DNA of 64,000 nt, taken from assembly GCF_004320525.1 (NCBI RefSeq), contig NZ_SIHX01000005.1:186001-250000 (forward strand). The letters run 5' to 3'. Below the pieces are notes generated by a model. It ran no database searches, had not been told where the DNA came from, and saw only the letters and a program-made list of their open reading frames with translations. This document shows positions 42,361 through 50,913 of this stretch, piece after piece. Every line of letters begins with the position of its first letter. The first letter of the stretch is position 1. This DNA is from Arthrobacter sp. S39 (GTDB lineage: Bacteria > Actinomycetota > Actinomycetes > Actinomycetales > Micrococcaceae). A program made the translations under genes and the position numbers.

Positions 42361-42888
42361 GTGACCAATCTGTACACGATCCCGCTCACGCTCAACGACG
42401 GCACAGAGACCGACTTCGGCCGGTTCACCGGAAACGTGGTGTTGGTGGTGAACGTGGCGTCGAACTGCGGGTTCACGCCTCAGTACACGGGACTGGAGAC
42501 GCTGTACGAGAAGTTCCGGGACCGGGGCTTTGAAGTTCTTGGAGTGCCATGCAACCAGTTCGCCGGCCAGGAACCCGGCAGCGACAGCGAGATCGCCGAG
42601 TTCTGCGAGCGCAATTTCGGCGTGACCTTCCCGCTTACCGCTAAGGCCAACGTGCGGGGCAAGGACCAGCATCCGCTGTATGCGGAGCTGACCAGGTTCA
42701 AGACCGGCGTGCTGCCGGGGCTTGTGAAATGGAACTTCGAGAAGTTCCTGGTGAACCGCGCGGGCCAGGTGGTGGCACGCTTCGCCCCAACCGTCGAACC
42801 CGACTCCGCAGAAGTCATTGATGCCATCGAATCGGCATTGGCGGCGCCTGCCGGGCCGGCCGGTCAACTTGGATTTTCCGGCGAATAA
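42361..42888 (+). CDS. glutathione peroxidase family protein (Cys type)
   Basis: This 175-residue peroxidase has the peroxidatic Cys36 in NVASNCGFTPQY, Gln in CNQFAGQEPG and Trp in VKWNFEKFLV, the usual triad with Cys in place of selenocysteine. Actinobacteria lack glutathione, so the reductant is probably thioredoxin or mycothiol-dependent. GTG 42361 has AAGGAC eight bases upstream. TACCCT (42302-42307) is a possible -10. A longer frame from 42316 adds no family sequence. Confidence 0.93.
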   Translation: MTNLYTIPLTLNDGTETDFGRFTGNVVLVVNVASNCGFTPQYTGLETLYEKFRDRGFEVLGVPCNQFAGQEPGSDSEIAEFCERNFGVTFPLTAKANVRGKDQHPLYAELTRFKTGVLPGLVKWNFEKFLVNRAGQVVARFAPTVEPDSAEVIDAIESALAAPAGPAGQLGFSGE

Positions 42889-43013
42889 AAACTTCTACCT
42901 TTTTCCAACTTGGCCGCGGCAATTTACCCAAAATTTGCCAATTATCTGGTTTGATAAAGGTTACTGAAGGGTAGAAGGGAAACGCCGTTTCCCACCGACC
43001 AACTGAGGCAGCA

Positions 43014-43943
43014 ATGGAGCACATCGAGGCCGAACATCCCCGGCCACGCCACTTCCTTCTACACCTGAGCGACCCCCACATGATGGGGGGTCCAGATCCC
43101 CTTTACGGCGCTGTAGACAGCGAAGCCAGGCTCATTCAGCTTTTCGAAGAAGTCAGGGCGTCCGGGGCGCGGCCCGAGGCCGTGATCTTCACGGGTGACC
43201 TCGCCGACCAGGGAGATCCCGACGCCTACGCAAAATTGCGGGCCATCGTGGAACCTGCGTGCGAAGACATGGGCGCCAAAGTCATCTGGGCCATGGGCAA
43301 TCACGACAACCGTGCCAATTTCCGGACCGGTCTGCTCGATGAGCCTGCCAATGACGCTCCCGTGGACCGCAGCTACTTCATCAATGGCCTGCGCGTGATC
43401 ACCCTGGACACCTCCGTTCCCGGGTACCATCACGGCGAACTGAGCCAGGCGCAGCTTGAATGGCTGGCCAGGGAGCTGGAAACCCCTGCTCCCGACGGCA
43501 CCATCCTGGCGCTGCACCACCCGCCGGTCCCGTCCGTCCTGGACCTGGCAGTGCTGGTGGAACTCCGCGACCAGGCCAAACTGGAGGCCGTTGTCCGCAA
43601 CTCGGATGTCCGGACGATTCTCGCCGGGCACCTGCACTACTCAACCACCGCGAGTTTCGGCGGAATTCCGGTCTCCGTGGCTTCCGCGACGTGCTACACC
43701 CAGGACCTCAACGTGGCCGTCGGCGGTACCCGTGGCCGTGACGGCGGCCAGGCATTCAACCTGGTCCACGTCTACGAGCACACCATTGTCCACTCGGTTG
43801 TCCCGCTGGGCAGCGCACCCACCGTGGGGGAGTACGTGGCACCTGAGGAGTCCGCCGAGCGCCTGGCCGCCGCAGGCATCCGGATCCCCCAGAAGGCCAA
43901 GACTGTGGCAGCCGCAAAGATCGGACTCGGGTCCAGCATCTAG
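43014..43943 (+). CDS. calcineurin-like phosphodiesterase (CpdA-like)
   Basis: This 309-residue metallophosphoesterase has all five motifs: [32 protein letters not shown] and AGHLHYS, which hold two metal ions. The sequence resembles class III cyclic nucleotide phosphodiesterases such as CpdA and Mycobacterium Rv0805. It may hydrolyse cAMP, or phospholipid or nucleotide diesters. CTGAGG lies six bases before the ATG. It converges on the Stealth gene. Confidence 0.9.
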   Translation: MEHIEAEHPRPRHFLLHLSDPHMMGGPDPLYGAVDSEARLIQLFEEVRASGARPEAVIFTGDLADQGDPDAYAKLRAIVEPACEDMGAKVIWAMGNHDNRANFRTGLLDEPANDAPVDRSYFINGLRVITLDTSVPGYHHGELSQAQLEWLARELETPAPDGTILALHHPPVPSVLDLAVLVELRDQAKLEAVVRNSDVRTILAGHLHYSTTASFGGIPVSVASATCYTQDLNVAVGGTRGRDGGQAFNLVHVYEHTIVHSVVPLGSAPTVGEYVAPEESAERLAAAGIRIPQKAKTVAAAKIGLGSSI

Positions 43944-43964
43944 CCGGACCCGCGTCACTCAGAT

Positions 43965-43989
43965 CCGGCAGGGCCGTAGGTCCTGCCGG
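43965..43989. terminator. bidirectional hairpin between convergent genes
   Basis: CCGGCAGG and CCTGCCGG pair perfectly around a nine-base loop between the phosphodiesterase and the Stealth gene. Confidence 0.6.
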
Positions 43990-43992
43990 GCC

Positions 43993-45513
43993 TCAGATCT
44001 CCCAGGGCGCCTTGATGGGGAAATACTTCTCCAGGAATCCGGTCACCAGCTGCGCCCTCTCGTCGGCGGGGACTTCCGGGAAGCTGCCGTCGTTGAGGCA
44101 GAAGAAGTCCATGTTCCGCTTGGCCAGCAGCTTGGGAAGGTAGTTCACCCCTGCCCGGGCGGTGGTGTCCACATAACGCACCTTGGCGGCCGTCTGGGTC
44201 ACGGCCCGGCCGGTCAGCAGCGCGTAATAGTGGTAGAAGGAATTGGTCACGGAGATGTTGTCCGCCGCCCGGAACCTGCTGGCCGCCGTCTTGCGGAACT
44301 CTTCCGGGAACTCACGCTCCATCCGGGATACCACGCTGCGCCGCAGCGGCGCTGCGGTGTGCTCCAGGTGGCGTGTGGTGATCCGGCCGAAGCGGTTCCA
44401 CAGCAGCTTCCGGTTCACGCGGGCGGCGTTCTCGAAGCCGCTGCGTTCGGCAGCGTTGTCGCCCAGCCCGATCCGGGTCTCGGCTTCAATGAACTTGGTG
44501 ATGCCGCCGGGCGTGAAGAACATGTCCGGTCCGACGGGCCGTCCGAAGAACATGTCGTCATTGGAGTAGAGGAAGTGCTCTGAGAGCCCCTCGATGTTGT
44601 GGAGCTGGCATTCCACGGCCTGTGAGTTGTGCGTGGGCAGCACCGCCGGATCGGAGAAAAATTCCTCGCTCCGGACAATGGTGACGGACGGGTGCTCGGC
44701 GAGCCACTCCGGCGCGGGGGAGTCGGTGGCGATGAAGATGCGGCGGATCCAGGGAGCGAACATGTAGACCGAGCGCAGGGCGTACTTCAGTTCGTTGATC
44801 TGCCGGAACCGGGCTTCGTGGTCATCGCCTTCGCCGAGGACAACGCCCTGCTGCTGGGCGCGGCGGGCGGCGATGTACTCGGGCGAGCTGCCGTCAACCC
44901 AGGAGAACACCAGATCGATGTCGAAGCTGATGTCGCTGGCGTGGTCAGCAAACATGTTTTCGATGGTGGGCCAGGTGTGCCCGTACCTTTCAACGGTCCC
45001 GCGGACGGCGTCCTGCGTCAGCATGGTGCGGCGGGTGAGGGAATTTTCGATGGGCAGGATCAGCTGGTCGCCCTCGAAGCTCCACAGCTCAATCTGGACA
45101 CCGGCCGAGGACCCGAATTCGAAGCCGCCGTCCGGCTCGACGCGCGGACGGTAAAGGCGGAAGATGCGCGCCTGGCGGTTGGGGGACAGCTCGCCGTCGG
45201 CCACCAGGACCGAGGACTTCTTCTTCGCATCCACGGTCATGGAATAGACCGGCTCATTGCGGCAGGCTTCAACGAGCGCCGCCCGCAGCTTCTTCCGGTC
45301 CTTCCAGTCCAGCGCGATGACCGGGCGGTCGCTGTTGCCGCGGACCAGAAGGTAGTCCAGCCCGGCACCTGCGAGCACGTTGCGCAGGAAGAGCAGGTCC
45401 TCCACCATCGCCTGGTACGGGGTGCGGTTGTGGTTGATCAGGGCAAACCTGCCCTTGTGCCTGACAACGTCCGGACGGTGTTTCAGGCGCGCCTCAGCCG
45501 CAGGCGAAGTCAC
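43993..45513 (-). CDS. Stealth family phosphotransferase
   Basis: This protein of at least 506 residues matches Stealth proteins, which move sugar-phosphate units into capsular or wall glycans. CR1 is DIDLVFSWVDGSSPEYI. CR2 includes ELKYALRSVYMFAPWIRRIFIATD and the FLYSNDDMFFGRP region, CR3 is near GRITTRHLEHTAAPLRRSV, and CR4 is MDFFCLND. It probably acts at the cytoplasmic membrane face. The GTG at 45513 is the first standard start, but the frame stays open upstream and an ATT at 45588 follows GGAG at six bases, which would add 25 plausible residues. A HAD-type phosphatase gene lies upstream. Confidence 0.9.
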   Translation of the reverse strand: MTSPAAEARLKHRPDVVRHKGRFALINHNRTPYQAMVEDLLFLRNVLAGAGLDYLLVRGNSDRPVIALDWKDRKKLRAALVEACRNEPVYSMTVDAKKKSSVLVADGELSPNRQARIFRLYRPRVEPDGGFEFGSSAGVQIELWSFEGDQLILPIENSLTRRTMLTQDAVRGTVERYGHTWPTIENMFADHASDISFDIDLVFSWVDGSSPEYIAARRAQQQGVVLGEGDDHEARFRQINELKYALRSVYMFAPWIRRIFIATDSPAPEWLAEHPSVTIVRSEEFFSDPAVLPTHNSQAVECQLHNIEGLSEHFLYSNDDMFFGRPVGPDMFFTPGGITKFIEAETRIGLGDNAAERSGFENAARVNRKLLWNRFGRITTRHLEHTAAPLRRSVVSRMEREFPEEFRKTAASRFRAADNISVTNSFYHYYALLTGRAVTQTAAKVRYVDTTARAGVNYLPKLLAKRNMDFFCLNDGSFPEVPADERAQLVTGFLEKYFPIKAPWEI

Positions 45514-45697
45514 CTCCGCATGGGCACCTGCCTCTACGGACGCCTGGCCGCCGTAATAAATTTCGTCCTGAACCGGTGTTTCTGTAATGGTTTTCTCCGC
45601 AGCTAAATGGTAAGCGTTCCTACTTGCATAATAGCCCTGCCACTGAAACAGCAGGTTTCAATCCGGCCGTACCGGGACGCATCCGCCCGGCAGGGAC

Positions 45698-46627
45698 TCA
45701 GCTGCCCAGTGCCTCGCGCCAGCTGCGGAGGAAGGCCCCGCCGGCGTCGTCGTGGATCACATCATCCCCCAGGCCAAGGTCCGCTGCCGTCAGGACCGGG
45801 TAGGGCTTCTGCGGAATTCCGTCCGCAGGGCGGACATCCACATGCTTCACTTCATGATCGTTGTGGTGCAGCCAGTCTGCCATGGCGTAGTCGGTGCGGG
45901 AGTCCCCCACTGTCCGCCAGGCCTGCGGCGTGATGCCCTGGGCGGCGAGGAGTTCAACCGCGCGGCTTGCCCCGAGGTCCTTGCCCAGCCGGACCGACTC
46001 GATGTCCGTGGAGATGATGGTGGGGTCCACGCGGTAGTCCACCTCGTCGTCGGAATTCGGCGCATGGTGGTCCAGCCGGACCACGCCCAGGCCGTGGCGG
46101 GCCATCAGCCCCATGGCGTCGGCGTCGAAAAGCCTCTGCTCGGCCAGGTAGTCGGTGCTGGCCACCTCGATGTGCTGCTCCACGGACACCATGGCCCGCT
46201 TGGTTTCGTCGAAGAACATGTGTGCCGAGTAGTCCTCTGCAACCAGCCGGCGGACGTCGTCGCCATAGGCTGCCGGAACAGCCAGCTCATGGTCCACATG
46301 GATGGGCCCCGGGCCGGCGGCGGTGTAGCTGAACCAGACGGCCCCCTTCTCGCAGACGGCGTGGATGACGGTCCCGGCCGGTATCCCGGCGGCAATCATC
46401 GGCTCCATGACCTGTTCCCGGATGAAGGCGTCGGAGCGGCCGGTGTTAAAGATGACGGGAATTCCGGCGGTGGCCAGCGCAACCAGGTCGGCGATGATCC
46501 CGGGCTGCACGTCCCGGGTGACGGGACTCGCCACCGGGCCGTCGACGTCGAGCAGGAGGGCCAGTGGCGGGGCGGACGGCAGGCGGACGCCTGGCGCGGT
46601 GCCGGCAGGGAATTCGGTTGCAGTCAT
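45698..46627 (-). CDS. HAD-IIB-like phosphatase
   Basis: This 309-residue HAD hydrolase has motif I LLDVDGPV, motif II IFNTGRSD, and the C-terminal TVGDSRTDYAMADWL with the Mg-binding acids. The layout with a large C2-type cap (residues 85-210) fits HAD-IIB sugar phosphatases. A Pro follows the DxDG in place of the more usual Thr. It lies upstream of the Stealth gene on the same strand with a 184-base gap, so a role in glycan precursor metabolism is possible but unproven. Confidence 0.82.
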   Translation of the reverse strand: MTATEFPAGTAPGVRLPSAPPLALLLDVDGPVASPVTRDVQPGIIADLVALATAGIPVIFNTGRSDAFIREQVMEPMIAAGIPAGTVIHAVCEKGAVWFSYTAAGPGPIHVDHELAVPAAYGDDVRRLVAEDYSAHMFFDETKRAMVSVEQHIEVASTDYLAEQRLFDADAMGLMARHGLGVVRLDHHAPNSDDEVDYRVDPTIISTDIESVRLGKDLGASRAVELLAAQGITPQAWRTVGDSRTDYAMADWLHHNDHEVKHVDVRPADGIPQKPYPVLTAADLGLGDDVIHDDAGGAFLRSWREALGS

Positions 46628-46775
46628 GGCTCCATTGTGTCAGCAGGGCGCTCTGCGGCCCGCGACGTCGGCTAAAGATCACCGCATGTGACACATGGTC
46701 ACTGTTTGGCTACAACCTTGGGAGGGCGCGGTGCAGGCACTTCTCATGGGCCGCCAAGGTGCCTAGGGTGGCATG

Positions 46776-47075
46776 GTGATATTCAAAGCTGTGGGCGAGG
46801 GACGCCCTTACCCCGACCATGGTTTCAACACGCCCAAGGAGTGGGCATCGCTCCCGCCCCGGCCCGTCCGCCTCGACGAGCTGGTGACCACCAAGCGGAC
46901 CCTGGACCTGGAAGCGCTCCTGGCCGAGGACTCCACGTTCTTCGGCGACCTGTTCCCGCACGTTGTGCAGTACAAGGGGATTCTGTACCTGGAGGACGGC
47001 CTGCACCGCGCCGTCCGCACCGCACTGCACCAGCGCACCGCCATCCACGCCCGCGTGCTGGTCATAGATGGCTAG
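46776..47075 (+). CDS. conserved small protein, sometimes called VapB-like
   Basis: The protein is about 99 residues: IFKAVGEGRPYPDHGFNTP, RPVRLDELVTTKRTLDLEALLAED and GILYLEDGLHRAVRTALHQRTAIHARVL. The second half resembles a ParB/sulfiredoxin-like fold (…DGxHR…). Similar actinobacterial proteins carry a VapB antitoxin label, yet no VapC toxin is near, so I doubt it. TAGGGT (46764-46769) lies six bases before the GTG at 46776, which favours this start over the ATG three bases earlier. It overlaps the next gene by eight bases. Confidence 0.7.
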   Translation: MIFKAVGEGRPYPDHGFNTPKEWASLPPRPVRLDELVTTKRTLDLEALLAEDSTFFGDLFPHVVQYKGILYLEDGLHRAVRTALHQRTAIHARVLVIDG

Positions 47076-47736
47076 GAAACCCAAGGACGTCAGCGTCCTT
47101 CACGGCCACCACGTTGTTACTGGCCCCGAACTGCGGGCCACCTTTGAAGCGGCGGAGCCCGACAATCCTGTCCGGCTCCGCCGCCGCGTGGTCCATGGAG
47201 TGGTGCTTGTCGTGCTGCTGGGACTGATCGTGGCCGCGATCATCACCGCCCTGGCGATCATGAGCGGCCAGCTCAGGATTCCGACGACGGAAGCCAGTGA
47301 CAAACCGGCGGCCGTCTGTCCCGCGGCCACCTTCGACTACACCCCCAACGACCAGATCAACCTCAACGTCTATAACTCCACCAGCCGGCCCGGCCTGGCC
47401 AGGTCGGTTGCGGACGAGTTCCTCGCACGGAAGTTTGTGGTGGGCGCCGTGGCCAACACCGACGCGGCGTACCGGGGTGTCGCCGCCGTGGTGTCCGGGG
47501 CCGCCGGACAGTCTGCGGCGTTCAGTGTCCAGCGCAACCTGCCGGGCTCGGACTACTTCCAGGACGGCCGGACGGATGCCAGCGTGGACGTGATCCTGGC
47601 CGGGGACTACGAAGCCCTCGCCGCGCCGGAACTCGTTGACCAGACGCCCGGCCAGCTCAGCTGCCCGCGCGAAAGCCGCCGGATCGCCGACGACGACAAA
47701 TGGCCGGTCATCCCGACTGCGGGCGCCACGCCCTGA
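47068..47736 (+). CDS. membrane protein with LytR_C-type extracellular domain
   Basis: This 222-residue protein has a cytoplasmic N-terminus, one hydrophobic segment at about 45-65 (VVLVVLLGLIVAAIITAL) and an outer domain of the LytR_C type: INLNVYNSTSRPGLARSVADEFLARKFVVGAVANTD, then a VILAGDYEALAAP end. LytR_C occurs at the end of wall-polymer transferases and also alone, as here. It probably has a wall-linked role. The ATG overlaps the stop of the gene before, so the two are coupled. Confidence 0.82.
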   Translation: MARKPKDVSVLHGHHVVTGPELRATFEAAEPDNPVRLRRRVVHGVVLVVLLGLIVAAIITALAIMSGQLRIPTTEASDKPAAVCPAATFDYTPNDQINLNVYNSTSRPGLARSVADEFLARKFVVGAVANTDAAYRGVAAVVSGAAGQSAAFSVQRNLPGSDYFQDGRTDASVDVILAGDYEALAAPELVDQTPGQLSCPRESRRIADDDKWPVIPTAGATP

Positions 47737-47751
47737 GGTGCGCTGCCGTCG

Positions 47752-47810
47752 TTGCCCTATCAGGCACGGTCGCTAAACCGGCCTGTTAGCGACCGGGAGT
47801 GATAGGGCAA
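47752..47810. repeat. two-step hairpin between convergent genes (family C)
   Basis: TTGCCCTATCA (47752-47762) pairs with 47800-47810, and inside it GGTCGCTAA (47768-47776) pairs with TTAGCGACC (47786-47794). The internal loops are five bases on each side. It separates the LytR_C gene from the TetR gene. Confidence 0.75.
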
Positions 47811-47811
47811 A

Positions 47812-48462
47812 TCAGCCGGCCACGGCGGGGAGCGGGCTGACGCGCACTGGCTGGCCGTCGCCGTCGAACTGTGCCCCGGCACCGAGCTGGATAAAGCGCA
47901 CCGTGCGGGAAATCCGCGCTTCGAGTTCCGCCGGCTCATCGCTTCCGCGGGCCGCACTGGAAGACAGGGTCCCGTGGATCAGTTGCGCCTGCTGCCCGAT
48001 GTCCGCGGCGGGGAGGTAGCCCTGGTCCATGCCGTCGCGGAGGATTCCCTGCAGCAGGATGCTGAGGTCACCCACGTGGTCCGCCAGTTTGGCAAAGGAC
48101 GACGGCGACAGCACCGCAGCCATCGCCGGCCCCGGGGGGAGGTGGCGGCGGGAGAGGTCCTCCACCTGGGCGCGCACGTACAGCGCAAGCCGCTCCACCG
48201 GGTTGTCCAGCCTGCCCAGTGACTCGCGCAGTTCCGAGAGGAACCGCTCGGTCTCGTCCAGGGCGTAGGAGATGAGGAGCTCTTCGATGTCGGCGTAATA
48301 GTTGTACACCGCCGTGCGCCCGACGCCGGCATGCCGGGCAACGTCGGTCATGGTCAGGCCGGGCAGGCCATGGGTAAACAGCAGCTCGCCGAAAGCCGTG
48401 AGGACACGGCGCTGGGTATCTGCGCGTTGCGCGGCATTGCTGGCCGCCGAAATCCTGGGCAT
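47812..48462 (-). CDS. TetR family regulator
   Basis: This 216-residue repressor has an N-terminal TetR HTH: RVLTAFGELLFTHGLPGLTMTDVARHAGVGRTAVYNYYADIEELL. The C-terminal domain is helical and its ligand is unknown. TAAAGT (48469-48474, minus strand) lies six bases before the ATG, so it is leaderless. A GACAC/GTGTC repeat around that box could be its own operator. No obvious target gene is divergent; the DsbA-like gene is convergent in position on the same strand upstream. Confidence 0.87.
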   Translation of the reverse strand: MPRISAASNAAQRADTQRRVLTAFGELLFTHGLPGLTMTDVARHAGVGRTAVYNYYADIEELLISYALDETERFLSELRESLGRLDNPVERLALYVRAQVEDLSRRHLPPGPAMAAVLSPSSFAKLADHVGDLSILLQGILRDGMDQGYLPAADIGQQAQLIHGTLSSSAARGSDEPAELEARISRTVRFIQLGAGAQFDGDGQPVRVSPLPAVAG

Positions 48463-48525
48463 GCAGACACTTTACCGCGATGTGTCAGTAAAACGCGTGC
48501 GCGCCGGGCTGACCTGCCACGGAAA

Positions 48526-49224
48526 TCAGACGGCGCAGCCGTCCGGGCCGCAGGTTTCACCGTCGGCGGCGTTGACAAGGACCAGTGGGTGCGTCTCCTG
48601 CCAGGCCTGGTCCAGGGCGGCGGTGAAGGTTTCGGACGGCTGCGCGCCCGAGAGCCCAAACTTCCGGTCAATCACAAAGAACGGGACGCCGCTGATGCCG
48701 AGGGCGCGGGCTTCCTCGAAGTCGAAGCGGACGTCATCGGCGTACTTGTCGGTGGAAAACAGTTCGGCCACCTCGGCAGCGTCGAGGCCGAGGTCCTTGC
48801 CGAGGGCGGTGAGGTATTCCTGGCTGCCGATGTCCTTGCCGTGCTCGAAGTGGTCGCTGAGCAGCCGCTCCTTGGCGGCATCCTGCTGTCCGTGCGCGGC
48901 GGCAAGGTGGATCAGGCGGTGGGCGGTGAAGCTGTTGGCCACCACTACCTTGTCGAAGCGGTAGTCCAGGCCTTCGCCCTTGGCCTGCGCGGCAACGTGC
49001 TCGAACATCTGGGTGACCTGCTGCGGCGCCATTCCCTTGCGCGTGCTCAGGTAGTCCAGTTCGGTGCCGTCGTAGTGTTCGGGAAGGCTGGGATCCAGCT
49101 GGTAGCTGCGCCACTGCACCTCGACGGAATCGCGGTGCGGGAAGTCTGCCAGCGCGGCCTCGAACCGGCGCTTGCCGATATAGCACCACGGGCACGCAAC
49201 GTCTGACCAGATCTCAATCTTCAT
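48526..49224 (-). CDS. DsbA family oxidoreductase (FrnE-like)
   Basis: This 232-residue thioredoxin-fold protein has the active site CPWC at residues 11-14, the SYQLDP and NSFTAHRLIHLA segments, and the cis-Pro region GISGVPFFVIDRKFGLSGAQP. There is no signal peptide, which fits the cytoplasmic FrnE type linked to oxidative stress. A second Cys pair at the C-terminus (ETCGPDGC) is a feature of FrnE proteins. ATG 49224 is chosen over a GTG two codons upstream. Confidence 0.92.
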   Translation of the reverse strand: MKIEIWSDVACPWCYIGKRRFEAALADFPHRDSVEVQWRSYQLDPSLPEHYDGTELDYLSTRKGMAPQQVTQMFEHVAAQAKGEGLDYRFDKVVVANSFTAHRLIHLAAAHGQQDAAKERLLSDHFEHGKDIGSQEYLTALGKDLGLDAAEVAELFSTDKYADDVRFDFEEARALGISGVPFFVIDRKFGLSGAQPSETFTAALDQAWQETHPLVLVNAADGETCGPDGCAV

Positions 49225-49290
49225 GCTTGCCACAACCCTGCCGGTCCCGGGGCCATTCCCCGGCGGGGTGTTGGCTTGGTCACCCTTAAA

Positions 49291-49345
49291 GCGCGAACGT
49301 ACACTTGGGGCCCTTGTTTTAAGGGCCTCAAGTGTACGTTCGCGC
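49291..49345. repeat. palindromic repeat family B, copy 1
   Basis: Arms 49291-49315 and 49321-49345 pair over 25 bases with one G-T pair and a five-base loop. The outer arm GCGCGAACGTACACTTG matches copy B2 at 57745 except for one base that is changed on both sides. It lies after the GNAT stop codon and before the DsbA-like start. Confidence 0.85.
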
Positions 49346-49368
49346 TGGGTGGGCTCGGGCCGGGTGGA

Positions 49369-49899
49369 TCAGACGGGGCCCTCCAGGACGAAGTCATGTT
49401 CCACCGTGGTTCCCAGCCGGAAGGACTTTGAGCCGACCTTCCTGAACCCTGATTTCTCGTAGAAACGGATGGCCCGGGCGTTCTGGCTGTTCACACCCAG
49501 CCAGATCCCGGCCCCACCGGCCGCTGCGGCAGACTCGAGGCTCGCGTGCATCAACTCAGCCGCGGCGCCCAGCCCGTGATGCTCCGGGTGGACGTAGCAC
49601 TTGCTCAGTTCCACCGAGGGCAGCAGCGTCAAAGCCGAGGCCACGTCAGGGTCCTGGGCCGGCCGGTTCACCAGCAGGCTGTAGCCGCGAAGGTCGCCGC
49701 CGACGTCGATCACCAGGACGGTGACGTCCGGGTCAGCCAGATAGCCCTGGAAATGCTTTTCGCTGAGCGTATTGGCCAGGTGCGTGGCGATGTCCTCAGG
49801 GGACGACGACGGCGGGCACGCCAGCGGGAAGGTGACGGCCGCCAGCGCGGCGAGGCGGCCGGCGTCGTCCGCTGTTGCTTTCCGAATGGTGGAGGTCAT
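49369..49899 (-). CDS. GNAT family N-acetyltransferase
   Basis: This 176-residue enzyme has the GNAT core: a start strand TIRKATADDAGRLAAL, the β4-type VELSKCYVHPEHHGLGAAAELMHASLESA segment that binds acetyl-CoA, and GIWLGVNSQNARAIRFYEKSGFRKVG. The usual Q/RxxGxG/A loop reads HHGLGAA. The acceptor is unknown. TAGAAT (49906-49911, minus strand) lies six bases before the ATG, so it is leaderless and independent of the sugar operon upstream, whose last stop codon is 17 bases away. Confidence 0.88.
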   Translation of the reverse strand: MTSTIRKATADDAGRLAALAAVTFPLACPPSSSPEDIATHLANTLSEKHFQGYLADPDVTVLVIDVGGDLRGYSLLVNRPAQDPDVASALTLLPSVELSKCYVHPEHHGLGAAAELMHASLESAAAAGGAGIWLGVNSQNARAIRFYEKSGFRKVGSKSFRLGTTVEHDFVLEGPV

Positions 49900-49916
49900 G
49901 CAGGGATTCTATTTGG

Positions 49917-50912
49917 CTACTGCTTGAAGGCCGCGTCGAAGGAGGTGTTCGAGGCGGGGTAGTCGAACTTTTTGAGGGCGGCGAGGGCTTCGGGGGCGCC
50001 GTGCAGGCGGTCCATGCCGGCGTCTTCCCATTCGATGCTGATGGGTCCGTTGTAGCCGATCGCGGTGAGGGCGCGGAAGGAGGATTCCCAGGGGACGTCG
50101 CCGCGGCCGGCGGAGACGAAGTCCCAGCCGCGGCGGGGGTCGCCCCAGGGCAGGTGGGAGCCGAGGACGGTGTTCCGGCCGGTGGGGCGGAGCTTGGTGT
50201 CCTTGCAGTCGACGTGGTAGATCCGGTCCTTGAAGTCCCAGATGAACGAGACGGGGTCGATGCCCTGCCACATGAAGTGTGAGGGGTCCCAGTTCAGGCC
50301 GAACGCTTCCCGGTGGCCGATGGCTTCGAGGGTGCGGACGGTGGTCCAGTAGTCGTAGGCGATTTCGGAGGGGTGGACTTCGTGGGCGAAGCGGACGCCG
50401 CATTCGTCGAAGACGTCCAGGATGGGGTTCCAGCGGTCGGCGAAGTCCTGGTAGCCGGCGTCGATGACTTTTTCCGGGACGGGCGGGAACATGGCCACGT
50501 ACTGCCAGATTGAGGAGCCGGTGAAGCCGACGACGGTGTCCACGCCGAGGGCTTTGGCGAGCCGGGCGGTGTGTTGCATTTCCTCGGCGGCGCGGGTGCG
50601 GACGCCTTCGGGGTCGCCGTCGCCCCAGACCTTGGACCCGACGATCGCTTCGTGGCGGAAGTCGATGGGGTCATCGCAGACGGCCTGGCCCTTGAGGTGG
50701 TTGGAGATGGCCCAGACCTTGAGGTGGTATTTGTCCAGGATGGCGAGTTTGGATTCGACGTAGCCGGGTTCGTCCCAGCGCCAGGCGTCCAGGTGGTCCC
50801 CGGACACGGCGATTTCCAGGCCGTCGTAGCCCCAGCCGGAGGCGAGCTTGGCGACTTCCTCGAACGGGAGGTCGGCCCACTGGCCGGTGAACAGGGTATA
50901 AGGGCGGGGCAT
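49917..50912 (-). CDS. TIM-barrel sugar isomerase/epimerase (AP endonuclease 2-like)
   Basis: This 331-residue (β/α)8 protein has the pattern YTLFTGQWADLPFEEV, GYDGLEIA, AISNHLKGQAV, VGFTGSSIW, FAHEVHPSEIAYD, NWDPSHFMWQG and YHVDCKD, with metal ligands Glu, Asp, His and Glu at the barrel top. Relatives include the larger subunits of C-glycoside-cleaving enzymes and 3-keto-sugar lyases. It is the fourth gene of a minus-strand operon, one base after the previous stop codon, with GGAG upstream. The precise reaction is not known. Confidence 0.87.
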   Translation of the reverse strand: MPRPYTLFTGQWADLPFEEVAKLASGWGYDGLEIAVSGDHLDAWRWDEPGYVESKLAILDKYHLKVWAISNHLKGQAVCDDPIDFRHEAIVGSKVWGDGDPEGVRTRAAEEMQHTARLAKALGVDTVVGFTGSSIWQYVAMFPPVPEKVIDAGYQDFADRWNPILDVFDECGVRFAHEVHPSEIAYDYWTTVRTLEAIGHREAFGLNWDPSHFMWQGIDPVSFIWDFKDRIYHVDCKDTKLRPTGRNTVLGSHLPWGDPRRGWDFVSAGRGDVPWESSFRALTAIGYNGPISIEWEDAGMDRLHGAPEALAALKKFDYPASNTSFDAAFKQ

Positions 50913-50913
50913 G

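Noticed and set aside
44629..45606. Plus-strand frame (325 codons) opposite the Stealth gene
   Set aside because: It covers the Stealth conserved regions in antisense and has no independent support.
46776..47075. Toxin-antitoxin module (VapBC)
   Set aside because: No PIN-domain toxin is adjacent; the overlapping next gene is a LytR_C membrane protein.
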